Assembly: GCA_023150875.1 (NCBI GenBank)
Contig: JAKLKC010000037.1
Span: 1 to 64,000, forward strand
DNA from: Myxococcota bacterium
Lineage (GTDB): Bacteria; Myxococcota_A; UBA796; UBA9615; JAKLKC01
Direction of reading: 5' to 3'
DNA length: 64,000 bases
Positions 8,553-17,375 of this stretch are shown here, piece by piece. Both the position numbers and the translations under genes were made by a program. The notes beneath the pieces were generated by a model that saw only the letters and a program-made list of their open reading frames with translations, had not been told where the DNA came from and did not search any database. Numbering within the stretch: position 1 is the stretch's first letter; every line of letters begins with the position of its first letter.

Positions 8553-9725
8553 CTACTTCTTCGCGGGCTGCAGGACGTCCGCCGCGACGAGGCGGAGCAG
8601 TTCGTCCCCGAACTCCTGGACCTGCCACCGCCGGATCTCGGGGATCTGGGACAACGCCTGCTCGTCCCGGGGCCGCGCGATGGCGATGGCCTTGAGGACC
8701 ACGTTCGACACCACCACCGCCGGCCCGACCCCGCGGCCCTCCGCCGCCTTGTTGCGCCACGCCTTCAGGCTCTCGAAGAGGCGGTCGTCCTCTCGGGAGA
8801 AGGGGCGCCGGCTGCCGTCCCCCCGGGAGCTGCGGGGGACGGTGAGGGACTCCTCCGACTCGATCCCCTTCTGCACGGCCTGGACCACGTCCGCCGCATA
8901 CCGGCGAAACAGGAAGTGGCGCTCGCCCAGCAGACCCCGGAGCGCGTCCCGGGACCGGGGCCGGACCCGGGAGATCTCCAGGAGCGCGTCGTTGCCCATC
9001 ACCTTGAAGGGAGGGCGGTCGAGCTCCCGGGCGACGCGGTCCCTGAGGCGGTAGAGTTCCCGCGCCACCTTCTGCTGCTCTGGCTTGAGGCGGTTGGACC
9101 CCTTCACCCTCAGCCAATCGTCGGGTTCCATGGCCCTGCCGGTCCACTCCCTCTCCTCGAGGAGGGCGAACTCCTCCAGCACCTGCTCCTGGCGCCCCTT
9201 CTCCACCACCTCGGCCCAGAGTCGGTCCCGAAGCTCGGGGAGGTAGTGGGAGTCGAGGCGCGCGTAGTCCAGGTGTTGGGGCTCCAGGGGACGGCTGGAC
9301 CAGTCGTGACGCTGGTACTTCTTCTCGAGCACCCGACCGAACTCCCGCTCCACCAGGTCGGCGAGGGAGAAGCGCTCCACCCCGACGGCCTGGGCGGCGA
9401 TCATGGTGTCGAAGAGGTTGCGGATCTCGAAGCGGAAGTCCCTCTTGAGGGAGACGACGTCGTAGTCTGCTCCGTGAAAGACCTTGGTCACCGCTCGGTC
9501 CGCCATCAGCGGCGCCAGGGGCGAGAGGTCCTGGATGGCCAGGGGATCGATGATGAAGTCGCGCCCCGCTCCGGTGACCTGGATCAGGCAGACCTTCTCG
9601 GTGTAGCTGTAAAAGGAGTCGGCCTCGGTGTCGACGCCGATCACGTCGGCGCGGGACAGGTGCTCGACCGCTCGCGCCAGGTCGGCGGCGCCAGTGATGT
9701 AGCTGTAGTCGTGGGTCATCGCCAT
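8553..9725 (-). CDS. rnd: Ribonuclease D
   Basis: A 390-residue DEDDy 3'-5' exoribonuclease. Catalytic residues are visible: D32 and E34 in VDTEAD, D87 or D89 in HGADYD, and Y154/D158 in YARLDSHY. An HRDC domain follows at about residues 215 to 300 (ELYRLRDRVARELDRP), then a second helical segment. RNase D trims tRNA 3' ends. It is convergent with ridA, and its start is followed on the other strand by a 240-bp gap before the WxxGHW-repeat gene. Confidence 0.93.
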   Translation of the reverse strand: MAMTHDYSYITGAADLARAVEHLSRADVIGVDTEADSFYSYTEKVCLIQVTGAGRDFIIDPLAIQDLSPLAPLMADRAVTKVFHGADYDVVSLKRDFRFEIRNLFDTMIAAQAVGVERFSLADLVEREFGRVLEKKYQRHDWSSRPLEPQHLDYARLDSHYLPELRDRLWAEVVEKGRQEQVLEEFALLEEREWTGRAMEPDDWLRVKGSNRLKPEQQKVARELYRLRDRVARELDRPPFKVMGNDALLEISRVRPRSRDALRGLLGERHFLFRRYAADVVQAVQKGIESEESLTVPRSSRGDGSRRPFSREDDRLFESLKAWRNKAAEGRGVGPAVVVSNVVLKAIAIARPRDEQALSQIPEIRRWQVQEFGDELLRLVAADVLQPAKK

Positions 9726-9966
9726 CGAGCCGTCGGGGACGCGCGCGGAGGACTCCGATCCCGGACCGGCGACGGGGGCGCATCATCGCACTCCGGGACG
9801 CCGGCCGCCAGCCCCCCCTTGGGGTGCGGCCGCCTCCTCGCTGCGGTCTCATCGGTGCTGCGGTGCCGAGTTGCAGCGCCCGGGGGCGGATCCTCTACCA
9901 TGTACCCTCGAATGCGGGCCGCCGCCTCGGCGTCTCCGCCGCCGTACCCCGCGCCAGGAGGCGCAC

Positions 9967-10329
9967 ATGGAGAAAGGAGTCCTGCGAGCGATGCGGATCC
10001 CCCCTGCCCTGTCCCGCTGGATCGTCCCCGGAGTCCTGGCGGCCTCGTTCCTCGCGGTCGCCCCCGCGTGCCGCGTCATCGTCCGGAGCCCCGTCGTGGA
10101 GGTCGACGTGGAGCCCCCGCCGGTGAAGGTGGAGGTGAAGCCCTCCGCCCCCGGCCCGAACTACGTCTGGGTCTCCGGCCACTGGGAGCGCCGGGGCCAC
10201 GACTGGGTGTGGCGGTCGGGTCACTGGGAGCGGCAGAGGGCCGGCCAGCGCTGGGTGCCCGGCCACTGGGAGAAGCGCGGGCACCGGTGGGTCTGGGAGC
10301 CCGGCCACTGGCAGCGCGTGCGCCGCTGA
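9967..10329 (+). CDS. WxxGHW-repeat lipoprotein
   Basis: A 120-residue exported protein. The ATG at 9967 follows an AGGAGG ribosome site. After a hydrophobic segment there is a lipobox ending PAC near residue 35, then a Val/Pro/Glu linker and four repeats of the form WVxGHWExxGHxWVW between residues 70 and 118. Such YXWGXW/WxxGxW repeat proteins are common small envelope lipoproteins of unknown role. Similar repeats in tandem imply a flat, aromatic, cation-rich surface. It stands just upstream of two CsgG-like genes. Confidence 0.7.
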   Translation: MEKGVLRAMRIPPALSRWIVPGVLAASFLAVAPACRVIVRSPVVEVDVEPPPVKVEVKPSAPGPNYVWVSGHWERRGHDWVWRSGHWERQRAGQRWVPGHWEKRGHRWVWEPGHWQRVRR

Positions 10330-10365
10330 GGTCCGTCGCCGGGGTTGCGCTAGACTCCATCGTCC

Positions 10366-12447
10366 ATGGCTCCCCGACACCGCTCTTCGCCCCGCCTCGC
10401 CCCCGTCGCCCTCGCCCTGGTCGCCGCCGCCCTGGGGTCCTCCCCCGGGGCCGGCGGCGCCGGAGGGGGCGCCCCCGCTTCCGCGGTCGCGGCGGCTCGG
10501 ATCCCCCTGGCGGTGGCCCCGTTCGCGAACCACTCCGGCGACGCGCGCTTCGACCCCCTGGGCAAGGGGCTGGCCGACATGCTGGTCACCGACCTGGCGC
10601 AGGTCTCCTCTCTCCAGCTCGTCGAGCGGGAGCGCCTCCAGGCCCTCCTGGACGAGCTGCGCCTCGCCGACTCCGGCTTCCTCGATCCCTCCACCGCACA
10701 GCGCATGGGACGTGGGGTCGGCGCGCGCTACCTGCTGACCGGCGCCTTCATCTCCGTCTCCCCCGACCTCCGCATCGACGCCCGCATCGTCTCCGTGGAG
10801 ACCGGGGAGGTCCTGAGGAGCGAGGCGGTGAGCGGACCCGCCGAGGACTTCTTCGTGCTGGAGAAGGACCTGGCCCGCCGGATCGTGGAAGGGCTGGACG
10901 TGGCGCTCACCGCCAGGGAAGGCGTCCTGCTCCAGCGGGTCGCCACCCAGAGCTTCGACGCCGTCGTGGCGTACGCCCGCGCCCTCGACGCCCTGGACGC
11001 CGGGGAGCTGGAGCGGGCGAGCGCCGCCCTGGACGAGGCCCTGTCCCACGACGGGACGTTCGCGGCGGCGCGGACGAGGTTGGAGTCGCTCCAGGCGCGG
11101 GTGGCGGAGGCGAGGCGGCGCAGGGCGGACTCGGTGGCCGCCACACTGGACGACCTGGCCGGGCTCCTGGAGGCGCGGGCGCGGGACGGTGGTCCCGTGG
11201 AGGACCTGCCGGACCTGCTCTCGGCGCGGATGGCCGAGATCCAGCAGCCCGCGAACGCGCGCAGGACGCGGCGGATCTGCAAGGCGCTCCTGGAGACCTC
11301 CATCCCCGAGGCCGTGCCCCTCTATCGCGCGGCGCCCCAGATGGGGACCCTGAACGCCTTCGCCCTGGCCCAGGCGGCCCTCTCGGCCGGCTGGCTGAAG
11401 GACGACGCGGCGGCGATGACCTACGGCGAGCGATTCATGGAGCGCTACCCCGGCTCCCCCTGGTTCCTCGCGGTGGACCAGGCGGTGGGGGCGGCGATCC
11501 GCCGGCAGAAGGAGATCGCCGCGGGCCGGCGCGAAAGGGACGCCGCTCTCTGGGCCGAGGCGTACGAGTCCCTACGGGCGCGCATGTCCACGGCGCTCCA
11601 CTCGGCGCCTCCGGATGTGGCGCCCGGCCTGTGGGAGCCGCTCCGCGCGGCCGCCCTCGCCGCGGGGAGGGAGGTGGACGACGACGACCACGAGTCCTAC
11701 GCCCGGGCGCTGATCCGCGCAGGCCGGATCGACGACTGCCGGGCCCACCACCGGAGCCTGCAGGCCGCGAGCCCGGGGGCGGAGGCGGTGGCCGAAGTGG
11801 CGTCGGCGATCTCGCGCTGGGAGGGGCGGCAGACCCAGCTCCATCGCGCTCGAGAGCGCTGGGAGGCCGACCCGTCGCCGGAGAGGGCCGCTTCCCTCGC
11901 GTCCGCCCTGCTCGACGCGGGGAACGCGCCGGAGGCCGAGGCGTTCGCCGCCGGCGCCCTGGAGCGGTTCGAGTCCACCGCGGACGACTTCCACGCCGGC
12001 CGCCTCTGGCGGACCCGAGTGGACGCGGCCGTCGCCCTCGCCGACTGGGAGGGGGCGCTGGGACGGCTGGCCCTCTGGGAGCGGTCGGCACCCGCAGCCC
12101 GCTTCGATCCGGCCTACGCCCGAAGGACCCGGGAGGAGGCCCGGCTGGCGCCCCTCCGACTCGCGGAGCTGGAGGCCCTCTTCGTCTACCGCCGCGCTGC
12201 GAGGCTCCAGCAGCTCCACCAGTTCGAGGAGGCCGCGCGGGAGTTCGAGCGCTTCGCGGACCTCCCCGGGGCTCCCCTCGCCGTGCCCCGGGACCAGGCC
12301 CTGTACGCGGCCGGCTATGCCTACAGCGAGGCGGGGCGCTTCGCCGACGCCCGCGCGGCGTGGACCCGCCTCCTGCGGGAGTCGCCGGACTCATCCATGG
12401 CCCAGGCGGCGACCTCCCTGCTCTCGATGCTCCCGGAGGACGAGTGA
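10366..12447 (+). CDS. CsgG/FlgO-like domain protein with TPR-like repeats
   Basis: A 693-residue exported protein. Residues 1 to about 45 form the signal region. Residues about 45 to 190 match the CsgG-like fold: VAPFANHSGD, LADMLVTDLAQVSSLQLVER, then a RYLLTGAF strand and IDARIVSVETGEV. The rest is helical with TPR-like pairs (ALDALDAGELERASAALDEAL near 205, tandem helices to the end). CsgG-like domains occur in outer-membrane secretion pores and lipoprotein regulators; the TPR tail suggests a scaffold. Its stop overlaps the GTG of the next gene, a shorter paralogue of the same domain, so both are probably co-translated. Confidence 0.65.
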   Translation: MAPRHRSSPRLAPVALALVAAALGSSPGAGGAGGGAPASAVAAARIPLAVAPFANHSGDARFDPLGKGLADMLVTDLAQVSSLQLVERERLQALLDELRLADSGFLDPSTAQRMGRGVGARYLLTGAFISVSPDLRIDARIVSVETGEVLRSEAVSGPAEDFFVLEKDLARRIVEGLDVALTAREGVLLQRVATQSFDAVVAYARALDALDAGELERASAALDEALSHDGTFAAARTRLESLQARVAEARRRRADSVAATLDDLAGLLEARARDGGPVEDLPDLLSARMAEIQQPANARRTRRICKALLETSIPEAVPLYRAAPQMGTLNAFALAQAALSAGWLKDDAAAMTYGERFMERYPGSPWFLAVDQAVGAAIRRQKEIAAGRRERDAALWAEAYESLRARMSTALHSAPPDVAPGLWEPLRAAALAAGREVDDDDHESYARALIRAGRIDDCRAHHRSLQAASPGAEAVAEVASAISRWEGRQTQLHRARERWEADPSPERAASLASALLDAGNAPEAEAFAAGALERFESTADDFHAGRLWRTRVDAAVALADWEGALGRLALWERSAPAARFDPAYARRTREEARLAPLRLAELEALFVYRRAARLQQLHQFEEAAREFERFADLPGAPLAVPRDQALYAAGYAYSEAGRFADARAAWTRLLRESPDSSMAQAATSLLSMLPEDE

Positions 12448-13229
12448 GTTCCCGCTCCGCGAGGGGCGCGGTGCCGCGGGCTCGGCGCCCGCGCCGGGTG
12501 GCCGGCGCGGTGCTCGCCTCCGTCCTCGGGCTCCTCCTGGGGGCCCTTCCCGCCCACTCCCAGGAGGCGGTGGCCGTGCTCTACTTCGACAACTCCGGCA
12601 ACCCGGAGCTGGAGATGCTGAAGGTCGGCCTGGCCCAGATGCTGACCTCGGGCCTCCACGGCACACCGGGAGTGACGGTGGTGGAGAGGGCTCGGCTCCA
12701 GGCAGTCCTGGACGAGCACCAGCTCCAGCGCGGCGACCTCGCCGATCCCGCGGCGGCGGTGCGGGTGGGGCGACTCCTGGGAGCGCGGCGGCTGGTGCTC
12801 GGCGCGTACTTCGAACTGCTGGGGACCCTGCGGATCGACGCCCGGGTCGTGGATGTGGAGACCTCCCGGGTGCTCGCCTCCGCGGGCGTGGGCGGACCGA
12901 GGGAGCGGTTCCTCTCCCTGCAGGCCGAGCTGGCGGACCGGCTGCGGGCCGCCCTCGCCCCGGGACCGGCGCCCGATGGCTCCCCCGCACCGACCCGCGG
13001 TGGCCCGGAGGGCCCCGTCCCCTCCCCCGCGGGCGCCCCACGCGCGCCCGCCGGGTCCCCCCCTCAGGGTGGAAGCCGTTCCCTGGAGGCCGCGCTGACC
13101 TTCTCCGAGGGTCTTGGGCACCTGGACCGCAAGGACCTCGTCCGCGCCCGCGAGGCCCTCTCCAGGGCCCTGGACCTGGACCCGGGGCTGGAGGACGCCA
13201 GGGCGCTGCTGGCCGGGATGGGACCCTGA
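12444..13229 (+). CDS. Short CsgG-like paralogue with C-terminal TPR
   Basis: A 261-residue exported protein overlapping the preceding gene by GTGA. After a signal peptide ending AHSQE, residues about 38 to 175 repeat the CsgG-like pattern (VLYFDNSGNPELEMLKVGL, VVERARLQAVLDE, RRLVLGAYFELLGTLRIDARVVDVE). A Pro/Ala/Gly linker of about 45 residues then leads to a single TPR-like helix pair near the end (ARALLAGM terminus). The two neighbours probably form one assembly; the substrate is unknown. Low-complexity codons in the linker raise local GC further. Confidence 0.65.
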   Translation: MSSRSARGAVPRARRPRRVAGAVLASVLGLLLGALPAHSQEAVAVLYFDNSGNPELEMLKVGLAQMLTSGLHGTPGVTVVERARLQAVLDEHQLQRGDLADPAAAVRVGRLLGARRLVLGAYFELLGTLRIDARVVDVETSRVLASAGVGGPRERFLSLQAELADRLRAALAPGPAPDGSPAPTRGGPEGPVPSPAGAPRAPAGSPPQGGSRSLEAALTFSEGLGHLDRKDLVRAREALSRALDLDPGLEDARALLAGMGP

Positions 13230-13232
13230 GGG

Positions 13233-13582
13233 ATGGGTGACGGAGTGAGGCTGGACCGCGGGACGGTGGCCCTCGTGGTGCTCGATCCGACGGTCGGTCA
13301 CGAACGGCGCGGGACGAGGCCCTGCGTCGTGGTCAGCGACCCGGAGGTGAACCGGGAGCAGCGCTTCCCTCTCGTCGCGGTCGTTCCGGTCACCGGGAGG
13401 GAGGGTGTGGGCGCTCCGTGCCCGCCGTCGTCAGGGGCCGGAGCGACCTCGCCAGGCCTTCTCGGGCCTGGGTCGACCCGCTCCGATCCGTGGACGAACG
13501 CCGCGTCCGGCGCGTCTTCCGCCGGCTCGCCGGCACCGGGGTCCGGGCGCTCGACAGGGGGATGGCACTCTTCCTGGGCCTG
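13233..13582 (+). pseudogene. Frameshifted MazF/PemK-type toxin relic
   Basis: The first 55 or so residues from the ATG at 13233 read like the N-terminal half of a MazF endoribonuclease (RGTVALVVLDPTVGHERRG, RPCVVVSDPEVN, VVPVTGREG). Homology continues in a different frame from about 13418 (RPSRAWVDPLRSVDERR, LDRGMALFLGL), so a one-base shift lies near 13405-13420. The second frame has no stop at the usual family end. No MazE-like antitoxin is visible nearby, consistent with decay. Sequencing error is the alternative explanation for the shift. Confidence 0.6.
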
Positions 13583-13752
13583 GGGGGGCACGGTGCTGAC
13601 GGACGGAGAGGAGCAGGCGCCGCTTCGTTCCCAGCGGCGCGGGGCCCCGCCGTGGCCGAGCACGGCGGAACAGGGCCTTCCGCTTGCCTCCCCGCCGCCG
13701 ACCCGCCATCCTCTCCGATGCGCCGGGGGGCTCGCGCGGGGTGGAGTCGACG

Positions 13753-16572
13753 ATGCCTTCGTCGCCCGGTCCGGTACAGGCAGATCGAGCCCGTCACCGC
13801 ACTGACGCCGGGCCCTCTGCGGCGGCGGCGAGGGGAGCCGGCGCGGCGGGTGGACGGCCGCTCCGAGGGCGGAGCGCCCTGTTCGTCCTCGTCCTGCTCG
13901 CCCTGGCGGCCCTCGGCCCGCCGGCGCGGGGGGCGGAGTCCGCCGTGGGGCGGGCGATGTTGGCCGGCCGTGCCGCCTTGGAGGAGGGGGACCTCCCCCG
14001 GGCGCTGGTCCAGTGGAGCCTGGCCCTGAGCCGGGCCCGAGGGGCGGGTGACCGGGGGGCCGAGGCCGAGTCCCTGCTCCACCTGGGGGCGGTCCACCGG
14101 CGCCTGCGACGCCACGCCGACGCCCGGGGGGCGTTCGAGGAGGCGGCCCGGATCGAGCGCTCCCTGGGCAACCCCGTCGGCGAAGCGGCAGCCCTCCACG
14201 ACCTCGGCCTCGTGGACCTCGACCTGGGAGCCCCGGAGCCGGCGGCCCGGAGGTTCGAACGGGCGTTCGGGGCCTTCCGGGAGGCGGGGGACCCCCTCAA
14301 GGCCGCGGGATCCCTGCTGGGCCTGGGGATCGCCGAGGGGGACCTCGGTCAGCTCCGGTCGGCCGTGGCCCGCTTCGAGGCCGCCCTGAGCCTCTTCGAG
14401 GCCGCCCGGGACGATCGAGGCGTGGCGGACGCGCTCAACGCCCGGGGAGCGGCCCTGCGCCTCCTGGGGCGACTCGGCCCCGCCCGGGACGACCTCGACC
14501 GGGCGGCGGCCCTCTACCGCCGGGTCGGCGATGCCAGCGGCGAACTGGACGCCCTGCACAACCTGGCGGCGGTCCTCCAGGATGCGGGGGAGGCGGGGCG
14601 GGCGGCGGAGCTGTACGCCCACTCCCGGGACGCCCTGCGGGCGCGCGGAGATCCCGAGGGCGCCGCCGCTGCGGCCCTGGGGGCGGCTACGGTGCTGCAT
14701 GCCGCCGGGGACCTCGACGGCGCCCGGGCGGCCTACGACGAGGCCCTGGAGCTGGCGTCCCGGGCGGGAGACGAAGGCATTGAGGCGGCGGTGGAGCTGG
14801 ACATGGGTGTCCTCGCCCTGGCGAGGGGGGACCACCGGGGCGCGCGGTCCCTCCTCTCCAGCGCGCGGGACCGGGCCTCTTCGCGCCGCGACCACGCCGG
14901 GGAGGCCCGGGCGTCCCTCGCCCTCGGCCGGGTTTTCGGGGAGATCGGGGAGGAACGCGAAGCGCGCCGAGCCCTCCAGCGGGCGGTGGAACTCACCCGG
15001 GGGGAGCTGCTGCCCGAGGTCCGCTGGCGTGCGCTGCACCTGCTCGGCCGTTCCGCCCTGGCGAAGGGCGACCCGGAGACGGGGATCGCGCGGCTGAGGG
15101 AGGCGGTGGAGGTGATCGAGGCCCTGCGGGACGGGCACGGGGCGGACGAACCCGCGGACGCGGGCCGCTTCCTCGCCTCCCGGGCCTCCCCCTACGAGGA
15201 CCTGGTGGGAGCGCTCCTCGCCACGGGGGACTCCCTGGGCGCGTTCCTGTACAGCGAACGCCTCCAAGTGGCCGACCTCCGGAGCGGCCTCCCCGCCGAC
15301 GACGGCGGGGGGGACCTGGTGGCCCGATACGACCGGTTCGCAGGAAGGGATCGAGCCCTCTCTGCCCGCCTCCAGGAGGCGCTGGGCGCGGCCGAGCCCG
15401 AGCGGGATCCCGAGAGGGTCGAGGCGCTGCGGGAGGGGCTCCGGCGGTCGCGCATCGAGTTCAGCGCCTTCGTCGACGACCTGCGGGAGTCCAGCCCCGA
15501 CCTCGCCTCGGCGGTGCGGGTCGACCCCGACGACCTCCAGGCCACCCGCCGGGCGCTGCCCGCGGACGTCGCCGTGCTCCAGCCGATGCTGGTGGGCGAG
15601 CGGCTGGTGCTCTTGGTGTTCACCCGCGAGTCCCTGGCGTTCGAGGAGCCACCCGTCGAGGCGAGGAAGGTGGAGCAGGCGGTGTCCCGAACCCTCAGGG
15701 CGCTCCGGTCCCAGGACCGGGCGGACCTCCCGCGCCTGAAAGAGGACCTGGGAAGGCTGCACGGCTGGCTCGTGGCCCCCGTCGCCCAGCACCTCGCCCG
15801 GGCCTCCACCCTGCTGGTCTGCCCCGGAGGCGCGTTGCGCTACCTGCCCTTCGCGGCCCTGTGGGACGGGGAGCGGTGGCTCGGCGAGACCCACGCGGTG
15901 GCGACCCTGACCCATGTCGGCTCGATCCGCGGCGCCGAGGGTGACCGGGCCCCCTTCCGTCTGCGGGACGGCGCGCTGCTGGCGATGGGGGATCCCGACG
16001 GCACGCTGCCCTCGGCCGCGCGGGAGGTGGAGGCGCTACGGTCCGCGTTCCCCGCGGGGCGCTTCCACCTGGGCGCCGGGGCCACCCGGGAGGCCCTGGC
16101 GAGGGACGCGCCGGGCAGGGCCGTGGTGCACCTGGCCACCCACGGCGTCCTGGACGCCTCGGATCCTCCGTCCTCCTTCATCCTGCTCGCCGGGGAGGGC
16201 GAGGCGGCGCGCCTCTCCTACCGCGAGATCCCCGCCCTCGCCGACGCCTTGGGCACCGCGCACATGGTGGTGCTGTCGGCGTGCGAAACGGGGATCGGGA
16301 TCCGGGGGCGGGGCGAGGGCGGCGAGGGCAGGGAGATCGCCGGCCTGGCCCACCAGTTCCGGCGCGCCGGCGCTCCGACGCTGGTGGCGTCGCTGTGGAA
16401 GGTCTCCGACGACGGGACCGGGGAGCTGATGAAGGCGTTCTATGCCGAGCTGGCGGCGGGGGCCGGGCGGGCCGTCGCCCTCGCCCGGGCCCAGAGGAAG
16501 CTCCTGCGGGACGAGCGGTTCGCCCACCCGTACCACTGGGGCGCGTTCGTGGTGATCGGCGACTGGACCTGA
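13753..16572 (+). CDS. Exported TPR-CHAT protease-like protein
   Basis: A 939-residue protein. A hydrophobic segment near residues 43 to 60 (LFVLVLLALAALG) probably exports or anchors it. Residues about 65 to 470 are tandem TPR helices with repeated HLGAVHRRLR-type pairs. The C-terminal 330 residues form a CHAT domain, a caspase-like fold. The catalytic dyad is visible as H797 in HLATHG and C844 in SACETG, and a late ASLWKVSDD motif completes the fold. CHAT proteases cleave partners recognised by attached repeats. The ATG at 13753 was preferred to the in-frame ATG at 13684. Its stop touches a 221-bp inverted-repeat element. Confidence 0.8.
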   Translation: MPSSPGPVQADRARHRTDAGPSAAAARGAGAAGGRPLRGRSALFVLVLLALAALGPPARGAESAVGRAMLAGRAALEEGDLPRALVQWSLALSRARGAGDRGAEAESLLHLGAVHRRLRRHADARGAFEEAARIERSLGNPVGEAAALHDLGLVDLDLGAPEPAARRFERAFGAFREAGDPLKAAGSLLGLGIAEGDLGQLRSAVARFEAALSLFEAARDDRGVADALNARGAALRLLGRLGPARDDLDRAAALYRRVGDASGELDALHNLAAVLQDAGEAGRAAELYAHSRDALRARGDPEGAAAAALGAATVLHAAGDLDGARAAYDEALELASRAGDEGIEAAVELDMGVLALARGDHRGARSLLSSARDRASSRRDHAGEARASLALGRVFGEIGEEREARRALQRAVELTRGELLPEVRWRALHLLGRSALAKGDPETGIARLREAVEVIEALRDGHGADEPADAGRFLASRASPYEDLVGALLATGDSLGAFLYSERLQVADLRSGLPADDGGGDLVARYDRFAGRDRALSARLQEALGAAEPERDPERVEALREGLRRSRIEFSAFVDDLRESSPDLASAVRVDPDDLQATRRALPADVAVLQPMLVGERLVLLVFTRESLAFEEPPVEARKVEQAVSRTLRALRSQDRADLPRLKEDLGRLHGWLVAPVAQHLARASTLLVCPGGALRYLPFAALWDGERWLGETHAVATLTHVGSIRGAEGDRAPFRLRDGALLAMGDPDGTLPSAAREVEALRSAFPAGRFHLGAGATREALARDAPGRAVVHLATHGVLDASDPPSSFILLAGEGEAARLSYREIPALADALGTAHMVVLSACETGIGIRGRGEGGEGREIAGLAHQFRRAGAPTLVASLWKVSDDGTGELMKAFYAELAAGAGRAVALARAQRKLLRDERFAHPYHWGAFVVIGDWT

Positions 16573-16790
16573 GAGGGTGTTCCCATCATGAACGCCTGCT
16601 GCGCGTGCCGAATGGCCTGCTGCGCCGCTTCCGCCTCGGTCGGCCGCGGGTCGGAGTACGCGTGGTACGCCAATCCCGCAGCCTCGGTCGGCGAAAACGG
16701 CTCGCGACGACCCTCAGCCCGCTGGCTACGGCGTTCACGGAAGTCCCCGGGGGATGCCCCCGGGGACTTCTTGCTGGGAACACCCTCTGA
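16570..16790. mobile_element. 221-bp element with 19-bp terminal inverted repeats (MITE-like)
   Basis: The left end (16570-16588) and the right end (16772-16790, inverted) agree at 17 of 19 positions around a core AGAGGGTGTTCCCA. Inside, just before the right end, is a perfect 14-bp stem with a 3-nt loop (16740-16770, GAAGTCCCCGGGGG arm). No transposase fits in the element. A miniature inverted-repeat element fits these facts; the inner hairpin may also end transcription of the CHAT gene, whose stop lies in the left end. No target-site duplication longer than two bases is evident. Confidence 0.45.
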
Positions 16791-16816
16791 GCGACCCGCG
16801 GAGGCACGGAAATGCG

Positions 16817-17290
16817 ATGAAGACGGCGTTCCACGTGGTGTACACGGTGCTGGCCCTGAACTTCCTGATCCCCGCGGCGCTCTACGCCATCGACCCCGCG
16901 GGATCCATGGCGTCGTTCCTGGCCCTCGACGCGGCGCTCGGGGGAGGGCCCTACGCCCACGCCGAGGACAGCGTCGTGTGGCGGGTGCTCGCCGTCGCCA
17001 ACGTGTTCACGCTGGGGTTCGGCTGCGTCCTGCTGCAGGTCGACCTGCGGCGCTTCTTCGCGGCCCTGTGGCTCCTCCTGTTCCTCAAGGCTTCGGCCTC
17101 CCTGGGGTTCCTGGTGGCGTTCGCCTTCGAGGGGCATCCGTTCCAGCTCGCCGCCTTCGCGCTGGACGCCGTCACCGTCGCCGCCATGTGGTTCTTCGCC
17201 ACCCGCGCCCGGGCGGCGATGGGCCAGGGGGACGCCGCCCCCTCCCGCGGGAGGGGGGCTCCGGGGATGGCCGCGGGAGGCGGCGATTGA
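16817..17290 (+). CDS. Four-span membrane protein of unknown function
   Basis: A 157-residue integral membrane protein with four hydrophobic segments: about residues 5-25 (YTVLALNFLIPAALYAI), 55-75, 80-100 and 110-130. A short Gly/Ala/Arg tail follows. No catalytic motif is visible, and the small four-span topology resembles DoxX-like or uncharacterised families without a firm match. The ATG at 16817 was chosen because upstream codons belong to the inverted-repeat element. It is a lone gene between the element and a lipoprotein gene. Confidence 0.55.
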   Translation: MKTAFHVVYTVLALNFLIPAALYAIDPAGSMASFLALDAALGGGPYAHAEDSVVWRVLAVANVFTLGFGCVLLQVDLRRFFAALWLLLFLKASASLGFLVAFAFEGHPFQLAAFALDAVTVAAMWFFATRARAAMGQGDAAPSRGRGAPGMAAGGGD

Positions 17291-17375
17291 CGCTCCCCGC
17301 CCGCCGCGGTAGACCTTGGCCTCGCCCCTCGATCCCCCCTCCCGCCCGGCGGGCGGACCCGACCGGGAGCCCGAC

